The translations under genes and the position numbers were made by a program. A stretch of DNA of 64,000 nt. It comes from Puccinia triticina. Its lineage: Eukaryota > Basidiomycota > Pucciniomycetes > Pucciniales > Pucciniaceae. The notes below the pieces were generated by a model, which worked only from the letters and a program-made list of their open reading frames with translations, had not been told where the DNA came from and did no database searches. Location of the stretch: assembly GCF_026914185.1 (NCBI RefSeq), contig NC_070563.1, forward strand, positions 3,493,001-3,557,000, written 5' to 3'. Shown one piece after another: positions 46,735 to 57,890 of the stretch (position 1 is the first letter of the stretch; the number at the start of each line of letters is the position of its first letter).

Positions 46735-47724
46735 TCCAAGTTTATTAAAGACAGCAAAACACAGATTTCAGGATCAAGGGTTCCCCCTACAAAAAGGCTT
46801 TTACAAAAAAATTACAAGCCTTAAATAATTAGAGAAAATTTATAGTACAATATCTAAATACAACTGATATAATAAAAAGAAAATGTGTGATTTGTCCCTT
46901 CCTGCCTAGCAGGTTTAAAAGACAAAACACAGATGACCCCCAGCACGCGCAGTTAAGGCATTATGCAAAGGGGGGCCACCAATTTTTTAAACCCCTCAAA
47001 CTGTGCAAATGCGACAGCGGAAGGGAGTGAGCCGAGTGAAGCACTCGGCTGGGGAACACAACCCTCCGCAAACTCGCCACCCTTTTATGTCTCGCCAAAC
47101 CTCAGCCCCGTCGACCGCCCCATCCTCGCCTAGACCCCGAAAGCCACAATACTCAACACCAGCGAACTACCCCCCCACGCCACGTCAAGCCTACGGACAA
47201 TGCCTATACGTAACCTGCCCACCAACGCCTCGCAGTAACCAGACCCTCACCTGGCCGCCGTGTAACTCCGCTTCGACCAGCCTGGCGAAGTAACCTATCG
47301 ACCCAACTGCCCCACATGTGATGTCACCGCGGTCCCTCGGCCCTAGCAACCTTTCAGGCCATACCCAACATCCCTGTCATCCAACCCTTGCCCGCCAGTA
47401 AGTCTACTCACTCCTCCCGCATCGCCCGCCTACCCCGTCGCCCAGCCCGGGCTGCCACGCCCGACTCAGCCCTACCAATACTGACGACTCCAGCTAAACT
47501 AGCTAGACACCCTGCGAGACTCGATCCTCTCCCTACCTCCCCTGGAACCCTTGCACCCCAACGAATCCTCCCTCTCAGCTTTGGCCCGAAAGGATTGCGT
47601 AACGACAAGACGTAGGCCTTGTCGTCTATCTGAGTCGGTTTCCTGAGTTTACTCACTCATTCAACTTGCAAAGACGCGTTTTTTGGGTGTCTTCTGTCGC
47701 AATGTAGTTTGAGGTTTGTTTGGC

Positions 47725-48813
47725 TCATTTATAATTTAGACGAAGTTTGAGCCGTCGTGGGGTGAGGTGAGCCTGCATTGAGGTCTTTCTTATATGCATG
47801 AGAAGACATAGTATAGTGCTCATGGGGGTGAGGAAGGTAATCCGGGTCGGCGGGCCCGCGGACCTTGATCGGCCGATCGGAGACCTGCTTAAAGAGCAGG
47901 TCCGGTTCATCATCATCCATCGAATGGGCCAGCCTCCTGAACAAGGCTGGGATTGGGAACGCGATGACTCTTATGGTTCGCGCTCTTCGTCCTGAGTTCT
48001 CTCTTTCTCTTCCCCCCTGCATTTACCTGAGTTTTTATTTATTTTTCATTCTTTTGAAATCAGATCATACTTTATACGATACCGGTCAGCTACTTTTTTT
48101 GTTCGTTGCATTAGCTATTTTTGGGGAAGATGTGCTCATACTGCTCCGTCTTCGGTGCTGGGCTTTCGCGCCTTGAAAGATCGGCCGGATGAGATTATCC
48201 AAGCTATAGATCTCGCGCATGCTCGCAACTCGGTCCCTCTCAAGACTGAGACCGACAAACCACACGTGGGGACAATTTATCAACTACAAGTTCAGTTTTT
48301 TTCCCCTTGTTTTTGTTTGATGGACATATACTGATGTAAAATGGAAAAAAAACAATCGTGGTCTTGCGCGTGCATGTCGCTGTTCTTCCGGATGGGTTTC
48401 GGCTGTCAGGCTACTCCAACGAAGATTTAAGCTTCCCGTCCTTACTCCGAGAGAAGAATAAATGAGCTGACAAAGGATGATTTGGTGATGCGTGTTGTAC
48501 ATGTACAGGCATAGCAGACGACATTCTCACCTCGCTCACATATTCCAAAGCGTCCTCTCTGCTTGTATATACCAAAGCTAATCTGGACCCGTTCACTTAT
48601 AGCTGGGTCAAAGGCAGACGTTTCATCGTTTCAGAATATATTCTTGGTCTCGAATCGGATGCATGTACCTATTGATTTGCGCGGTCTCACTATTTCTTCT
48701 TTTTTTTCGGTGGCGTTGGCAGGCTTGGTTGTCTTGGTCAGTCCCGTCTCTCCACTTGCTTTCCCATTTTGCTCACATCGGTAGGCACCACCAATCCTCA
48801 TCGACACTGACAT
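47725..48813 (-). pseudogene. Possible captured host gene exons in Helitron
   Basis: Minus-strand segments with coding character: MSVSMRIGGAYRC (48813), SRLALVYTSRE with EDALEYVSE (about 48590-48530), VWFVGLSLERDRVASMREIY (about 48265-48205), and MDDDEPDLLFKQVSD with ADPDYLPHPHEHYTMSSHAY (about 47920-47790). They are in different frames, separated by short gaps, as exons would be. I do not recognise the protein, and splice sites are not secure. Capture from a host gene is an inference from their position within a Helitron. Confidence 0.4.
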
Positions 48814-48815
48814 TG

Positions 48816-48853
48816 ATTTTTTTTTTTTTTTTTTTTTTTTTGGGGGGGGGGGG
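48816..48853. repeat. Poly(T)-poly(G) tract
   Basis: About 24 T followed by about 14 G within the Helitron. Length is likely unstable and may be misassembled. Confidence 0.85.
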
Positions 48854-49529
48854 GATCAGCTGAACGATTTTGTGGATTCAGGTTGATTGTGTTAGTCTGT
48901 GAATACTTCTAAACTCAAGGTCAACTGTTTTGATTGGTGAAAACTACCATGTAATGAACATTTATATCAGTGAACTTTAGTTCCATATGCCTGTGCCATT
49001 GAATCTGTCTTTTGAGAAATGAGTGCATGTTGCACATAGGAGTTTCTAATCAGGCACTGAAAATTGGATATAAATAGGCTTGCTTTTTTAAATAAACCAT
49101 GGAGATAGTCTTATGCAACACATCAAGTAGAGACAAAGGAAACTCAATTTGCAGCAAGAAATGTTCAAATTGATAACTCAATGATTCTGATTCATATATA
49201 AATCATCACATCATCAAAACCTTTCATGGAACTTATTACCCTAGGGCTCTCATTTGTTCCAGAACTCACTGTTACTCCCTCTGAGAAATTGTATTGAATT
49301 TGACATCTTGACTTGTCTCCATGAGACTGAGTAAACAAGATTGACATAGATGGTGACTATACCAGTTTGCCATCACCTTCCTTGGTTTGAAAAATCATAC
49401 TGTCAAAAACACTACATAAAATTTTGCCCTATTGTACAAAACAATCTTCTTGGCCCCTTTTGCATTAAGTGCTGCAGCGGCGCAGCCGCCTTCATGACCC
49501 CGCAGCGGCGCAGCCGCTTTAGCCTCTAG

Positions 49530-52500
49530 TTCTTGATGAAGAGCTGCTCCTAACCCATCTAAGCAAGCATCAATGTACAATATAAATGGTTTAGTATAAT
49601 CAGGTTGAGCTAATACTGGCGCACTAGTCAATAGTTTCTTCAACTGTTCATAAGCCTGCACTCTCTCATAGGTCATTTCAAATATTGTATCCTCATTACA
49701 AGCTGCATACAAACACTTGGTAATATTAGAGAACTGTGGAACAAATTGCCTATAATGACTACAAAATCCCAGAAAAGACATCATTTCTTTTTTATTACTT
49801 GGCATGGGATTTAGTAATACTGCAGCCACTTTGTGTTGATCTACTGCTAACATAAGACCAGACAATATACGTCCTAGGGCTTTGAGCTCCCCATATCCAA
49901 AGTTACATTTTTTTATGGACATTTTTAATCCTACTTCAATGGATTTTTCTAAGATCATTCTTACCTTTTCTTTGTGATCATCCCAGTCATCAGAATAAAT
50001 TATAATATCATCTATATATACCATCATCCATCCCTGTCTGATATATTGGCCAAATATAGAATCCATCATCCTTCGAAAGTGAGAGGGAGCATTCTTAATA
50101 CCAAAGGGCATACGGAGATATTCAAATACTCCCAGATGGCAAATTATTCTGAGAAACTTACGACTTTCTTCTTCTATAGGTATTTGATGAAATCCTTTCA
50201 AAACATCCATTGTAGTAATGTATTTTGCTTTAGATAAGTTGTGCAAAGCATGTTCAATTCTTGGTATAGGGTAATGATCTGCTTTAGTATAAGTATTTAA
50301 GGCCCTAAAATCTCCTACCATCCTAGACTTATCATTATGCCAAGCTATCATAACTGGTGTAGTCATTTCTACTTGTTCATTATGACCAACTTTTCTGATA
50401 ACTCTGAGATCTAGTAGTTCATTGATATGATTCTCAAGAGCTTCTCTGGATTTAGGACTTGAGGGATAAGCTGCTTTCCTTAACATAGGGGGATAAGGTG
50501 TTTGTACAGTTAATTCTATGCTCATATCATGACCTTTGATATCTTCAATAGGTTCATCTGAAGTACAAAATGCTTGTTTATTATCAAAGCATATTTTCAA
50601 AATATCCATTTTCTGACTGTCACTAAGTTCATTATTAACAGCTGCTTGATTTAAATAATCTGCTTTAAAACATAACATTTGTTTCTGTATTTCAGGATCC
50701 ATTTTAGTAACTGGATCACTTATAATAGAATTAATATTACAAATTTGGAACTTTCTCTTCCAATCACCACCTATAGTATAATGCCTATATTTACTTTGGA
50801 AAATATCAAATCCGTACATACAAAATGTATCATTTCCTAGAATAAGATAATCACATAAAGCATCCTGCAATACTACAAATTCAACAATAAGTCTCACTGA
50901 TCCTTTAGTGTGAGGGAATATTAGAGGCATAGAAACTATTCCTATAGGATGCATGTTTGAGTTACAACTGCTGAATTTGGCTTTTGGTACAGGCAATAAG
51001 TGTTCTCTCCATTCAGAATAACATTTATCTAAGAAGGATTGGCTAGTACATGAACAGAAAGCCCCAATGTCAAGTAAAGCTTTTACCTCAGTTCCAGCAA
51101 AAAGAACAGTAGTGTAGCTGGATTTACCTAAAGTATAGTTCTTACCTTGCTCAGGTTTATTTGTTAAAATCTTAGCATCTGTGACATGTCCTACTCCCAT
51201 ACTAGGGTGCCATTTCTGCGTAAGATGAGAATCTCCATGAATGGTATTGATATGAAGTTCATTACCTATATCAGCTTGAATAACAAGAGTTTTATAATCT
51301 GGTTCCTCATCATTAATAACCAGATTTATTCCTGAGCTCTTATCAGATTCTTCTGAGTCTGAGGTATTAACTTCAGCTCCTTCTACATTCATGATCTTTT
51401 TACGGGGTTTGGGACAATCAGGTCTTTTATGTCCTAACTCTCCACAATTGTAACATTCTGGCTGAGGTGGTGGTTTTCTAACCTGCTCTTTAGCTGGAGT
51501 AGCTTTATCTTCTCTAGGTACTTCTTGAGAAGAAATCATCTTTTCTCTTAGAGTATGTCTAGATTTCTTATTAAAACCCATATGTTCTACTACTTCTTCC
51601 AAGGTAGTAATGAATTCAGCTAGATCAACACATCTATCTCCCAACCTACATCTCATAGGATGTTGTATGGTATATTTCAGTTGATTAAGCATCCTATCAT
51701 TCCTTTCTTCTAATGTAGCAGAAGGATGTATAGCATCTATTCTTCTTTTCTGAATTAAGCACCATTCATGAGGAATATTATGTCCAGGGTCAAAGAAATC
51801 ATTATCTAGAGCTAATCTCACTCCATTTCTCCAATTTCTAGTGCCAAACCTGGCTTTGATCAATTCTTTCCAAGTTTCCCAAGTTTGATCTCCAACTTCT
51901 TCTTGTTTATTAACAAACCAGTCTAGAGCAACACCTTCAAATAATCTGGGTAATCTCACTACTGCTATTTCATCATCTGCTCTATAAGATTTCAACATAT
52001 GATCTATATATCTGATAAAATTAATATGATCATAGTCACCTTGACCTGTGAACTTGGGCCAATCTTTTATAGGAGGAAGTAATTTATTTATAGCAGCATT
52101 ATCCATAGTTCTGAAACTATTAGCGTAACGTGGACCATTATTAGGTGGTGAGCCATTATTACGCCCTGTAGGTATCTCTCCCTCAGTTTGATTTCCAGAT
52201 TTATTATCCTGAGCTTTGTGGGGAGCAGAATCACGCATAAAAGGATTATTAAATTTATGAGTGTATTGTTCAGGTTTTGGAGTAAATACAGGTTCAGGTT
52301 TCTCTGCAAAAACTTTCTCTGTATTTAATTTGAATTGTTTCAATTCAATTTGGACTTGATCAACTTGTTTGTGCATGGCTTCAGCTAAATTCTCAACATT
52401 ATTCATACGGGATCCTTGTTGTATTAAGAGATCTTTGATATCATCCAAAGCATCTGCATTTTTCTTTTGGTTTATGATAATATCTTGTTTCAATGAAGAT

Positions 52501-52949
52501 ATTACATAGTCAGAATGAGAAGATATCATTGATTCAATTTTACTCAACAATTCATATGAATAATCTTTTCCATTTTCCTTAATACTTAGTGATATTTTAT
52601 TCACAATACCATCAGTATTAGTAGATATTTTCTTAAGATCCTCAGTTTCTCTGAGCAATCTTTTAAATATCTCCAAATGTTGGGGTTGGAACTCAATGGG
52701 CAAAGGTTTTTCAATACAATTTAATATCTCAGAAGAATTAGTATTGAATTCTTTTTTAAGATCAGATAACAATGAATCAAATTTGTTTACAATGGTTTTT
52801 AAATTTGATTCACTATTAGCATCTAAGGTAGAAATATTTAAGTTGACGACATCTAAAGAATCTAACAATGTAGTAACAATACTATTACTTAGTTTATGTT
52901 CTTGTACAACCCTTTGGCTATCTTGAGCATGTCCAATACCTTCTTCCAT
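49530..52949 (-). CDS. Gypsy gag-pol, 5' part: capsid, zinc knuckle, protease, RT, start of RNase H
   Basis: An open frame of 1140 codons runs from 52949 to the Helitron junction; a further 44 codons and the stop at 49395 are Helitron sequence. Residues 1-230 are helical, with coiled-coil features. Capsid follows (DWPKFTGQGDYDHINFI, LPRLFEGVALDWF). The zinc knuckle CYNCGELGHKRPDC lies near residue 496 (CX2CX4HX4C). The protease site reads LLDIGAFCS near 626; aspartic proteases usually have D(S/T)G, so Ile here is odd. RT has GDFRALN, FGIKNAP and YIDDIIIYSDD near 980. RNase H starts with YIDACLDGLGAALHQ. No internal stop is present, in contrast to the 3' part of pol. Confidence 0.93.
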
Positions 52950-53443
52950 TTGTGAGGATTCTCAAAGTTGATCGAAGTCGAGCTGCGGCGTTTGCCGAAT
53001 CTTTCTTCCTTGGAAGGAGCTGGGAAGTACTTCTTCTTCTTGGTCCAAGGGTTCCACCCTTTGACAAAAGCTTCGATCTCGTCGTTCGGCATAATCTTCT
53101 GGAGTGCCTTTTGGCTTTCTTGCGCTTGAGTTAAGAGGGCTCGGAGGTTCGGGGTCGCTCCGAGTAATCCTTCCTCGAGACATTTCTTCCAGATAGCGAT
53201 ATGCTCTCTGACCAGGCGTACCGCTTTCTCCTTCTCCGATGGTGAGGATGTTTTGGGCGCGGCTGGGAGCGCCGGAGTACCGTTTGTGGTAGGGGGTGCC
53301 GGGATAGCCGCCGAGGATGTGGACGGGGGTATGTCCAGATCCATCGCCGAATCCTTCGACGAATCCTTCTCCGGGATCGGAGGTGGTGCGTCCTTTCGAT
53401 TCAACTGTTTGAATTTCATGTTCTTGATGCGCTCTTGGAGCAT
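52889..53443 (-). CDS. Gypsy ORF1, small upstream gag-like protein
   Basis: A 184-residue frame between the 5' LTR and gag-pol. It is Pro/Ser/Ala-rich up to about residue 70, then helical (VREHIAIWKKCLEEGLLGAT, LLTQAQESQKALQKI) and ends basic. It overlaps the start of the 1140-codon frame by 61 nt in a different frame. It could be a separate nucleocapsid-like protein or feed the second frame by frameshifting; I see no classical slippery site. The sequence is open upstream to about 53510, and Met 53443 is the first ATG. Confidence 0.6.
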   Translation of the reverse strand: MLQERIKNMKFKQLNRKDAPPPIPEKDSSKDSAMDLDIPPSTSSAAIPAPPTTNGTPALPAAPKTSSPSEKEKAVRLVREHIAIWKKCLEEGLLGATPNLRALLTQAQESQKALQKIMPNDEIEAFVKGWNPWTKKKKYFPAPSKEERFGKRRSSTSINFENPHKWKKVLDMLKIAKGLYKNIN

Positions 53444-53519
53444 TTCTTCCTCTCTGTCTTGTTGGATCGGGGAGGAGTCCGCTGAGTTCGGGTTTGTTTG
53501 ATCTGGTGGGTACAGTCAT

Positions 53520-54180
53520 TTTGATTAGTTATCTATAAGTCTTTCTGTTTATATATGGTTATTCAGAAAGGATGACTAACTTATAACGGGATCAACTTCT
53601 TTTTCAGTAGCGATATCGATACCAGGAGTAGCAGCAATATCGCCGACTGCGGTGCGGATAGATTCGCTATTGGAAGCCACTTAATAATAGAAAAAGAGAT
53701 TAGAATGTTAGTTCGATATAAGTAAACTTAAAAGAATAGAGCTTACTTCTTCTAAGTCTCCTTTGTTCGCGGTGATAAGCGCGGTGATTGCGAACTAGTT
53801 CGTTGATAGCTAGTCGAGCTTCAATGTCTTCTTGCTCGTGTATGTGCGCGTGGTAGACCGCAAGTTGGATTTGTTCCTCTTTCGTGAGAGACTCCCAAGC
53901 AGTAGGAACGTAATTGCGTTCTGCTTCTTCTTTGCGTAACCTGAGATATCAAAGGTAATACGCGATCAGTTCGGCGTTTTCTTTTAGGTTCACTAGAAGA
54001 AATAGATATAAAAGAATAATTCAATATTTTTATATTTTTTATGTTATTTCTATAGAATTAGAAAGATAAGAAATGAATTAGAATAATTTTTTGTTGGTTT
54101 GGTTTTTTATATATAGAAGAGTATGATAGGAGCCGAGTAATATGAGGATTACGAGGATCGTTCCCGGCCAGACCCCCAGT
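53520..54180 (-). other. Gypsy leader between 5' LTR and ORF1
   Basis: Contains coding-like pieces (for example at 53950-53800 on minus) with frames broken by stops, possibly an intron-containing leader. The primer-binding region is next to the LTR at 54180. I cannot identify the primer tRNA. Confidence 0.4.
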
Positions 54181-55137
54181 TGTCAGCCTCAGTGATGCCA
54201 AGAACAGCTTTCTTCTAGCTACACCGGGTGATAGCGAATAAAAGGGTAGGTTTTTGAGGTTGTTTTGTTTGGAATAAATAAAAGAAATATATATTTTTAA
54301 AGGAGGGGCCTGCGAACAGGGGTTGTTTAGATCCCTCCTAAGATAATAGCTGGGGCCTGCTAGCAGGTGTAGTTATATTCCCAGTCTTACAGTTAAAAGG
54401 AAATAGCGGCAATAAAGAGAAATGGTTTCTTACTTACTTATAATAAGGAACCAATCTGTTATTGCTGCGAGAGATGATCGAGAATTTACGGAAGGCTAGA
54501 GACGGCGAATGTTCGAAGACGAGATCGATCGAAAGCTGAGAGGCAATCGATGAGATACTGGTATTAGAATATCGGTGGGTTGTCTTAAGCTGAGGAAAAA
54601 ATGAAATGAGGTCGAACAGACCTCCTTAAATATTCTTTCCTTATCTTGATTTGATGGGGATACTATTTCACTCGAATGTCTTCGCGGGCTGGGGCGGACA
54701 GTATTTCTCAATGACATTCGATTCTTGATGGGGTTGTTGCTTTTCTGTCAGTTTATCTTTCTCGAGTTCGGATGGGGCGGTTGGTTATCGAGGTCTATCG
54801 GCTTATCTCTCTAGAACTTGGTTTATCGCACTCGAACTCGGATAAGGCCTTATTTTGTCTGGAGAATATTATTTCTCAGACACAATATTATAAGTGACAC
54901 CTGTCAACTGGATGTCATTGACATTTTTGTATGTAGCTCACGCGCACGGGTGTAGTTTAATATTCACCCTGACTATATTTCAAATATTCACTACTTTTCA
55001 GATTAAACTTATATGTATTTATATCTTTATATTATAAGTGACAGATCAACTAGTTGTCTGTCACAAAAAATTCTAAATATCATTTATAATTATTTATACA
55101 AGTGTTACGCTGGCTTGCGCTGCGTAGCCGGCTGACA
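54181..55137 (-). repeat. 5' LTR of full-length Gypsy
   Basis: 957 bp, TGTCAGCC to GGCTGACA, followed by target duplication GGTAG at 55138-55142. Confidence 0.95.
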
Positions 55138-55344
55138 GGTAGGATTGATTTGACAGTGGATTAAGGGTTGTCCAGTACTATGACAGTTGGGACGGTCGGA
55201 AGTCGTGGTTCTTGTTGAGTCTGAGGATTCACACACTTGCCACGTGGCCGCAAACTTAACTTGTCTTCCGCGCATGCAAGATGAGCACACACACTGCATA
55301 ACTCTACCGCAGCCGGCCAGAATTATTTATCTAACAGAACGGTA

Positions 55345-55650
55345 ATAGAATTGGGCGTAGAATCACATGACCGCTCTATTGATTACCAGTCTTTTGACCA
55401 GTCGGTCATCGATAGAACAATTGCAGGATCAAAAGACCGCCCTATCAATGACCGGTTTTTTGACGGGTTGGTCATCAATAGAACAGTCACATTGAAAGAC
55501 CCATTGATCATCAATAGAACGGTCATAGAATCAAAAGACCGCCTATCGATGAACGGTCTTTCAATGACCCTTCTATCGATGATCAGTGTTTTGATGATGA
55601 GTCTTTCATGAAAGACCTGTCCATTGGTCTTTCGATGACCAGTACTTGAT
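55345..55650. repeat. Array of GACC/GGTC palindromic repeats
   Basis: Units such as TTTTGACCAGTCGGTCATCG and AGACCG alternate with their complements, with ATCGATAGAACGG spacers. It resembles, with more divergence, the array at 30895-31240 and the short stretch at 43340-43395. Confidence 0.7.
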
Positions 55651-55659
55651 GACCTGGAA

Positions 55660-57130
55660 TATGTATGAGATACATACATGAAGTAGAGTGCTGTGTTTTA
55701 TGTTTACTACAGAGCAGCCCGGGCCCCGATGGACCCAAGGGTGGTGATGGTGTCTTTATCTAAACGTGCGCTGCCTACCGAGCCAATACCTAGCAACGAG
55801 GGAGGCTTTTTTCTTTAGCTACAGCAATGTCAGAAAAGCTTGCCAAATTTTGTGGCTGAAATGCCTTCTGCATTTCAGCCCCAGGCCTGTACAGCTTCAC
55901 TGTACAGGCAGACAAAACCCGTTTGGGCAGCTGGTTTTGCTTGAGATGGGTGCCGGGCCGGGCAAGGGGCAAGGGAGGCAGGGGCGGCGAAGGGCCGGAT
56001 TGGAGTAAAATCACTCCAGGAATCCAATGGTGGGGCCCTCAAGGCCCCAAAGTAGAAAACAAAGAAACTGGGGTTTTTTCTTCTGATGGCATTCCTGATG
56101 TACAGGAGCCATACAGGCTTTGAGGCTAAAATCAGCGGTCCAAAAGCTGGGCGCAAGCTTTTCTGACATTGCTGTACACGGCGGGGGTACTTCGTGCCCC
56201 GCCCGTTTGTGGAACCAACGAGAGGAGGGTAATCTGTGGAACCAACAAGGATCGGCTTGGTAACCCCTTGGTAAGCTCGTCGGTTCCACAAAACGGTTTT
56301 TTTTTTTTTTTTCACGTGGAACCAATGGGCTTCACACTTTTCCCCATTGGTTCCACAATGTGCCTTCCTGGCACGCGTGGAGACCACGTCAGCTTGTTGC
56401 TCACGTCGGTTCCACGGAATTTTTTTCTTTTTTTTACTTCCAGCTAAGACCACCTCAGGCTGGTCCTGAGGTTTTGAAAGTCCAAGGAAACTTGATTTTG
56501 AAGAGAGGAAAAAAAATTGAAAAAAAAAAAAACTTCACAAAAAAACCTCTTGCAAACCATTGTTTGGGGGCTTGATAGCGTGTAAAAAAGTGAAGTTGAA
56601 GAATGTGAAATGCATGTGCTGTGTGGCACTCCCTCTCATCCACGTTCCCTGCCTTGATTCTGAGTTTGAGTCCCACCGATGACAATTTTTAACGAGCTGC
56701 TCCCACCAAATTTTTAAGGCCCGCCTACGTGGCCACGTGGATTCCACAGATACACATCTGTAAGTATCCGTGGGATCCTCGGGGCCATCACGAGGTGCCC
56801 CCGTGATCCACTTGGTGGAGGTCACATGAACGTGTGGACCATCAGCCGCTGGTCCGACCTCGCGCGCGGCCACCACATGGAGTCCTCGTGGAATCCGCGT
56901 GATTTCCCCGGGTGTAAGCAACCGAGCCTCGCGGGACTTGCTGGCTACCTAAAGATTTACCTAGACGGTGGTGGATGCTCTGAGAGATGTGTACACCACG
57001 AAGCGCCCCCAACCGCGGTTTGACGTCGGACGCGATGTGGAGACGACCCCCGCGACAGCCCTGCGGGGCCCGCGGTCGGCGAATTCCTCAAGTTGGCCCG
57101 CCGTGGGCGCCGCGGTCAGGGTCCGGTAAG
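55660..57130. other. Repeat-like, no supported gene
   Basis: Contains short palindromes (GGCTGAAATG/CATTTCAGCC at 55853-55879, CCTGTACAG/CTGTACAGG near 55885-55907), several GTGGAACCAA / TTGGTTCCAC motifs at 56210-56420, and T or A homopolymers. Frames on both strands look like chance openings. Confidence 0.45.
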
Positions 57131-57240
57131 CAGGTAGCAAAAATATGGCTTGCTACCGGAGTCGAACCCAGCACATCACTGCACTTCGCAGACCGGCGAA
57201 TTACAGCTCGCTGCACCAGCCTGGCTGACTTACACAGCGG
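57130..57240 (-). repeat. tRNA-derived SINE head
   Basis: On minus it has a Pol III A-box-like GGTGCAGCGAGC and a B box GGGTTCGACTCCGG, spaced as in a tRNA, followed by TAGCAAGCCA. Cloverleaf pairing is imperfect, so it is a tRNA-like element rather than a gene. Confidence 0.65.
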
Positions 57241-57349
57241 GCAATTGGGTGTCGCAGGCAGCCCGCAGCAACACCCGCGTAAAGGGGGTCCCCTTGGCTT
57301 GGGTGTTGCTGCGGGCTGCGTGCGACATCCAATTGCCCGCTGTGTAAGA
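57229..57349. repeat. Long hairpin, about 46-bp arms
   Basis: TTACACAGCGGGCAATTGG and CCCGCAGCAACACCC on the left pair with GGGTGTTGCTGCGGG and CCAATTGCCCGCTGTGTAA on the right, around a 24-nt loop. It directly adjoins the SINE head and may be a MITE or an inverted duplication. Confidence 0.85.
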
Positions 57350-57599
57350 CATCACACATTTCTATGCTTATCATGCGGTTTATTGTCTCATATCAACCCC
57401 ATTTCTCCAAATTTTGTGAGACAAAGTCTGTGGATTTGGACAAGACTCTTTTTTTTTTTTTGTAATTTCTCACTTATGTAGCCTTTTTCCAAACATGGAA
57501 AGAGGCTCAGAAAATATGTGTTTTTTTTTAAAAAAAAAAAACATTTCTTGGTTGGCCTAACGCGGGCTCAACCAGAGTACAAAGTTAGCGCGCTGCTCA

Positions 57600-57890
57600 G
57601 CGCCAGCCATGATTGCGTTGGCCCACCCGCTGAGTAAAGCTGGTTGGGCTCTTGTCATGCCCAACCAGCTTCCCCCGTGGGCACGCTGATCAGAGCCGGC
57701 ATGGGTTGGCTGGGTTAGACACGGCCGACCCATCTGACTGCCCGCGGTGCTGGATGGGCCGGGTCAAGGGGGGCCCAACCAATCTTCGACACAATCCAAT
57801 CCTGCGTTCAAAGTCTGGGCGGGCAGGCTGGCGCCCACCCGGGCCAACCTTTTGCCGACCGCGCCGTTGGGCCCACATCAACCCAAGCTT
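57600..57890. repeat. GC-rich GGCCCA/TGGGCC-type repeat
   Basis: Dense GGGCCGGGTC, GGGCCCAACC and complementary motifs, also seen at 59755-59960. Confidence 0.5.

Larger units (their letters stand above)
46735..49529 (+). mobile_element. Complete non-autonomous Helitron inside Gypsy RNase H
   Basis: It starts TCCAAGTTTATTAAAGAC at 46735 and ends with two tandem GCAGCGGCGCAGCCGC hairpins, TTTAGCCT, then CTAG at 49526-49529. Host A is at 46734 and T at 49530. Removing it leaves the Gypsy RNase H frame open across the junction (ALHQE then FLIDDQ), so the borders are exact and there is no target duplication. It has no Rep gene. It carries coding-like minus-strand segments that may be captured host exons. 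Confidence 0.95.
43775..55137 (-). mobile_element. Full-length Ty3/Gypsy retrotransposon with nested Helitron
   Basis: Two 957-bp LTRs (43775-44731 and 54181-55137) start TGTCAGCC and end GGCTGACA. A 5-bp target duplication GGTAG lies at 43770-43774 and 55138-55142. Read on minus: 5' LTR, ORF1, gag-pol, a Helitron insert (46735-49529), rest of pol, polypurine tract, 3' LTR. LTR identity is about 99% (8 differences), so insertion was recent. It is disabled by the Helitron and a TGA in integrase. The leader after the 5' LTR reads ACTGGGGGTCTGG; I cannot assign the primer tRNA. Confidence 0.95.

Noticed and set aside
52962..53519. 185-codon frame overlapping Gypsy ORF1
   Set aside because: Composition is that of a shifted reading of ORF1; ORF1 has the helical, gag-like pattern.
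55875..56453. 192-codon minus frame at 55.9-56.5 kb
   Set aside because: It is built over homopolymer A/T runs and repeated GGTTCCAC motifs, with no coding signature.
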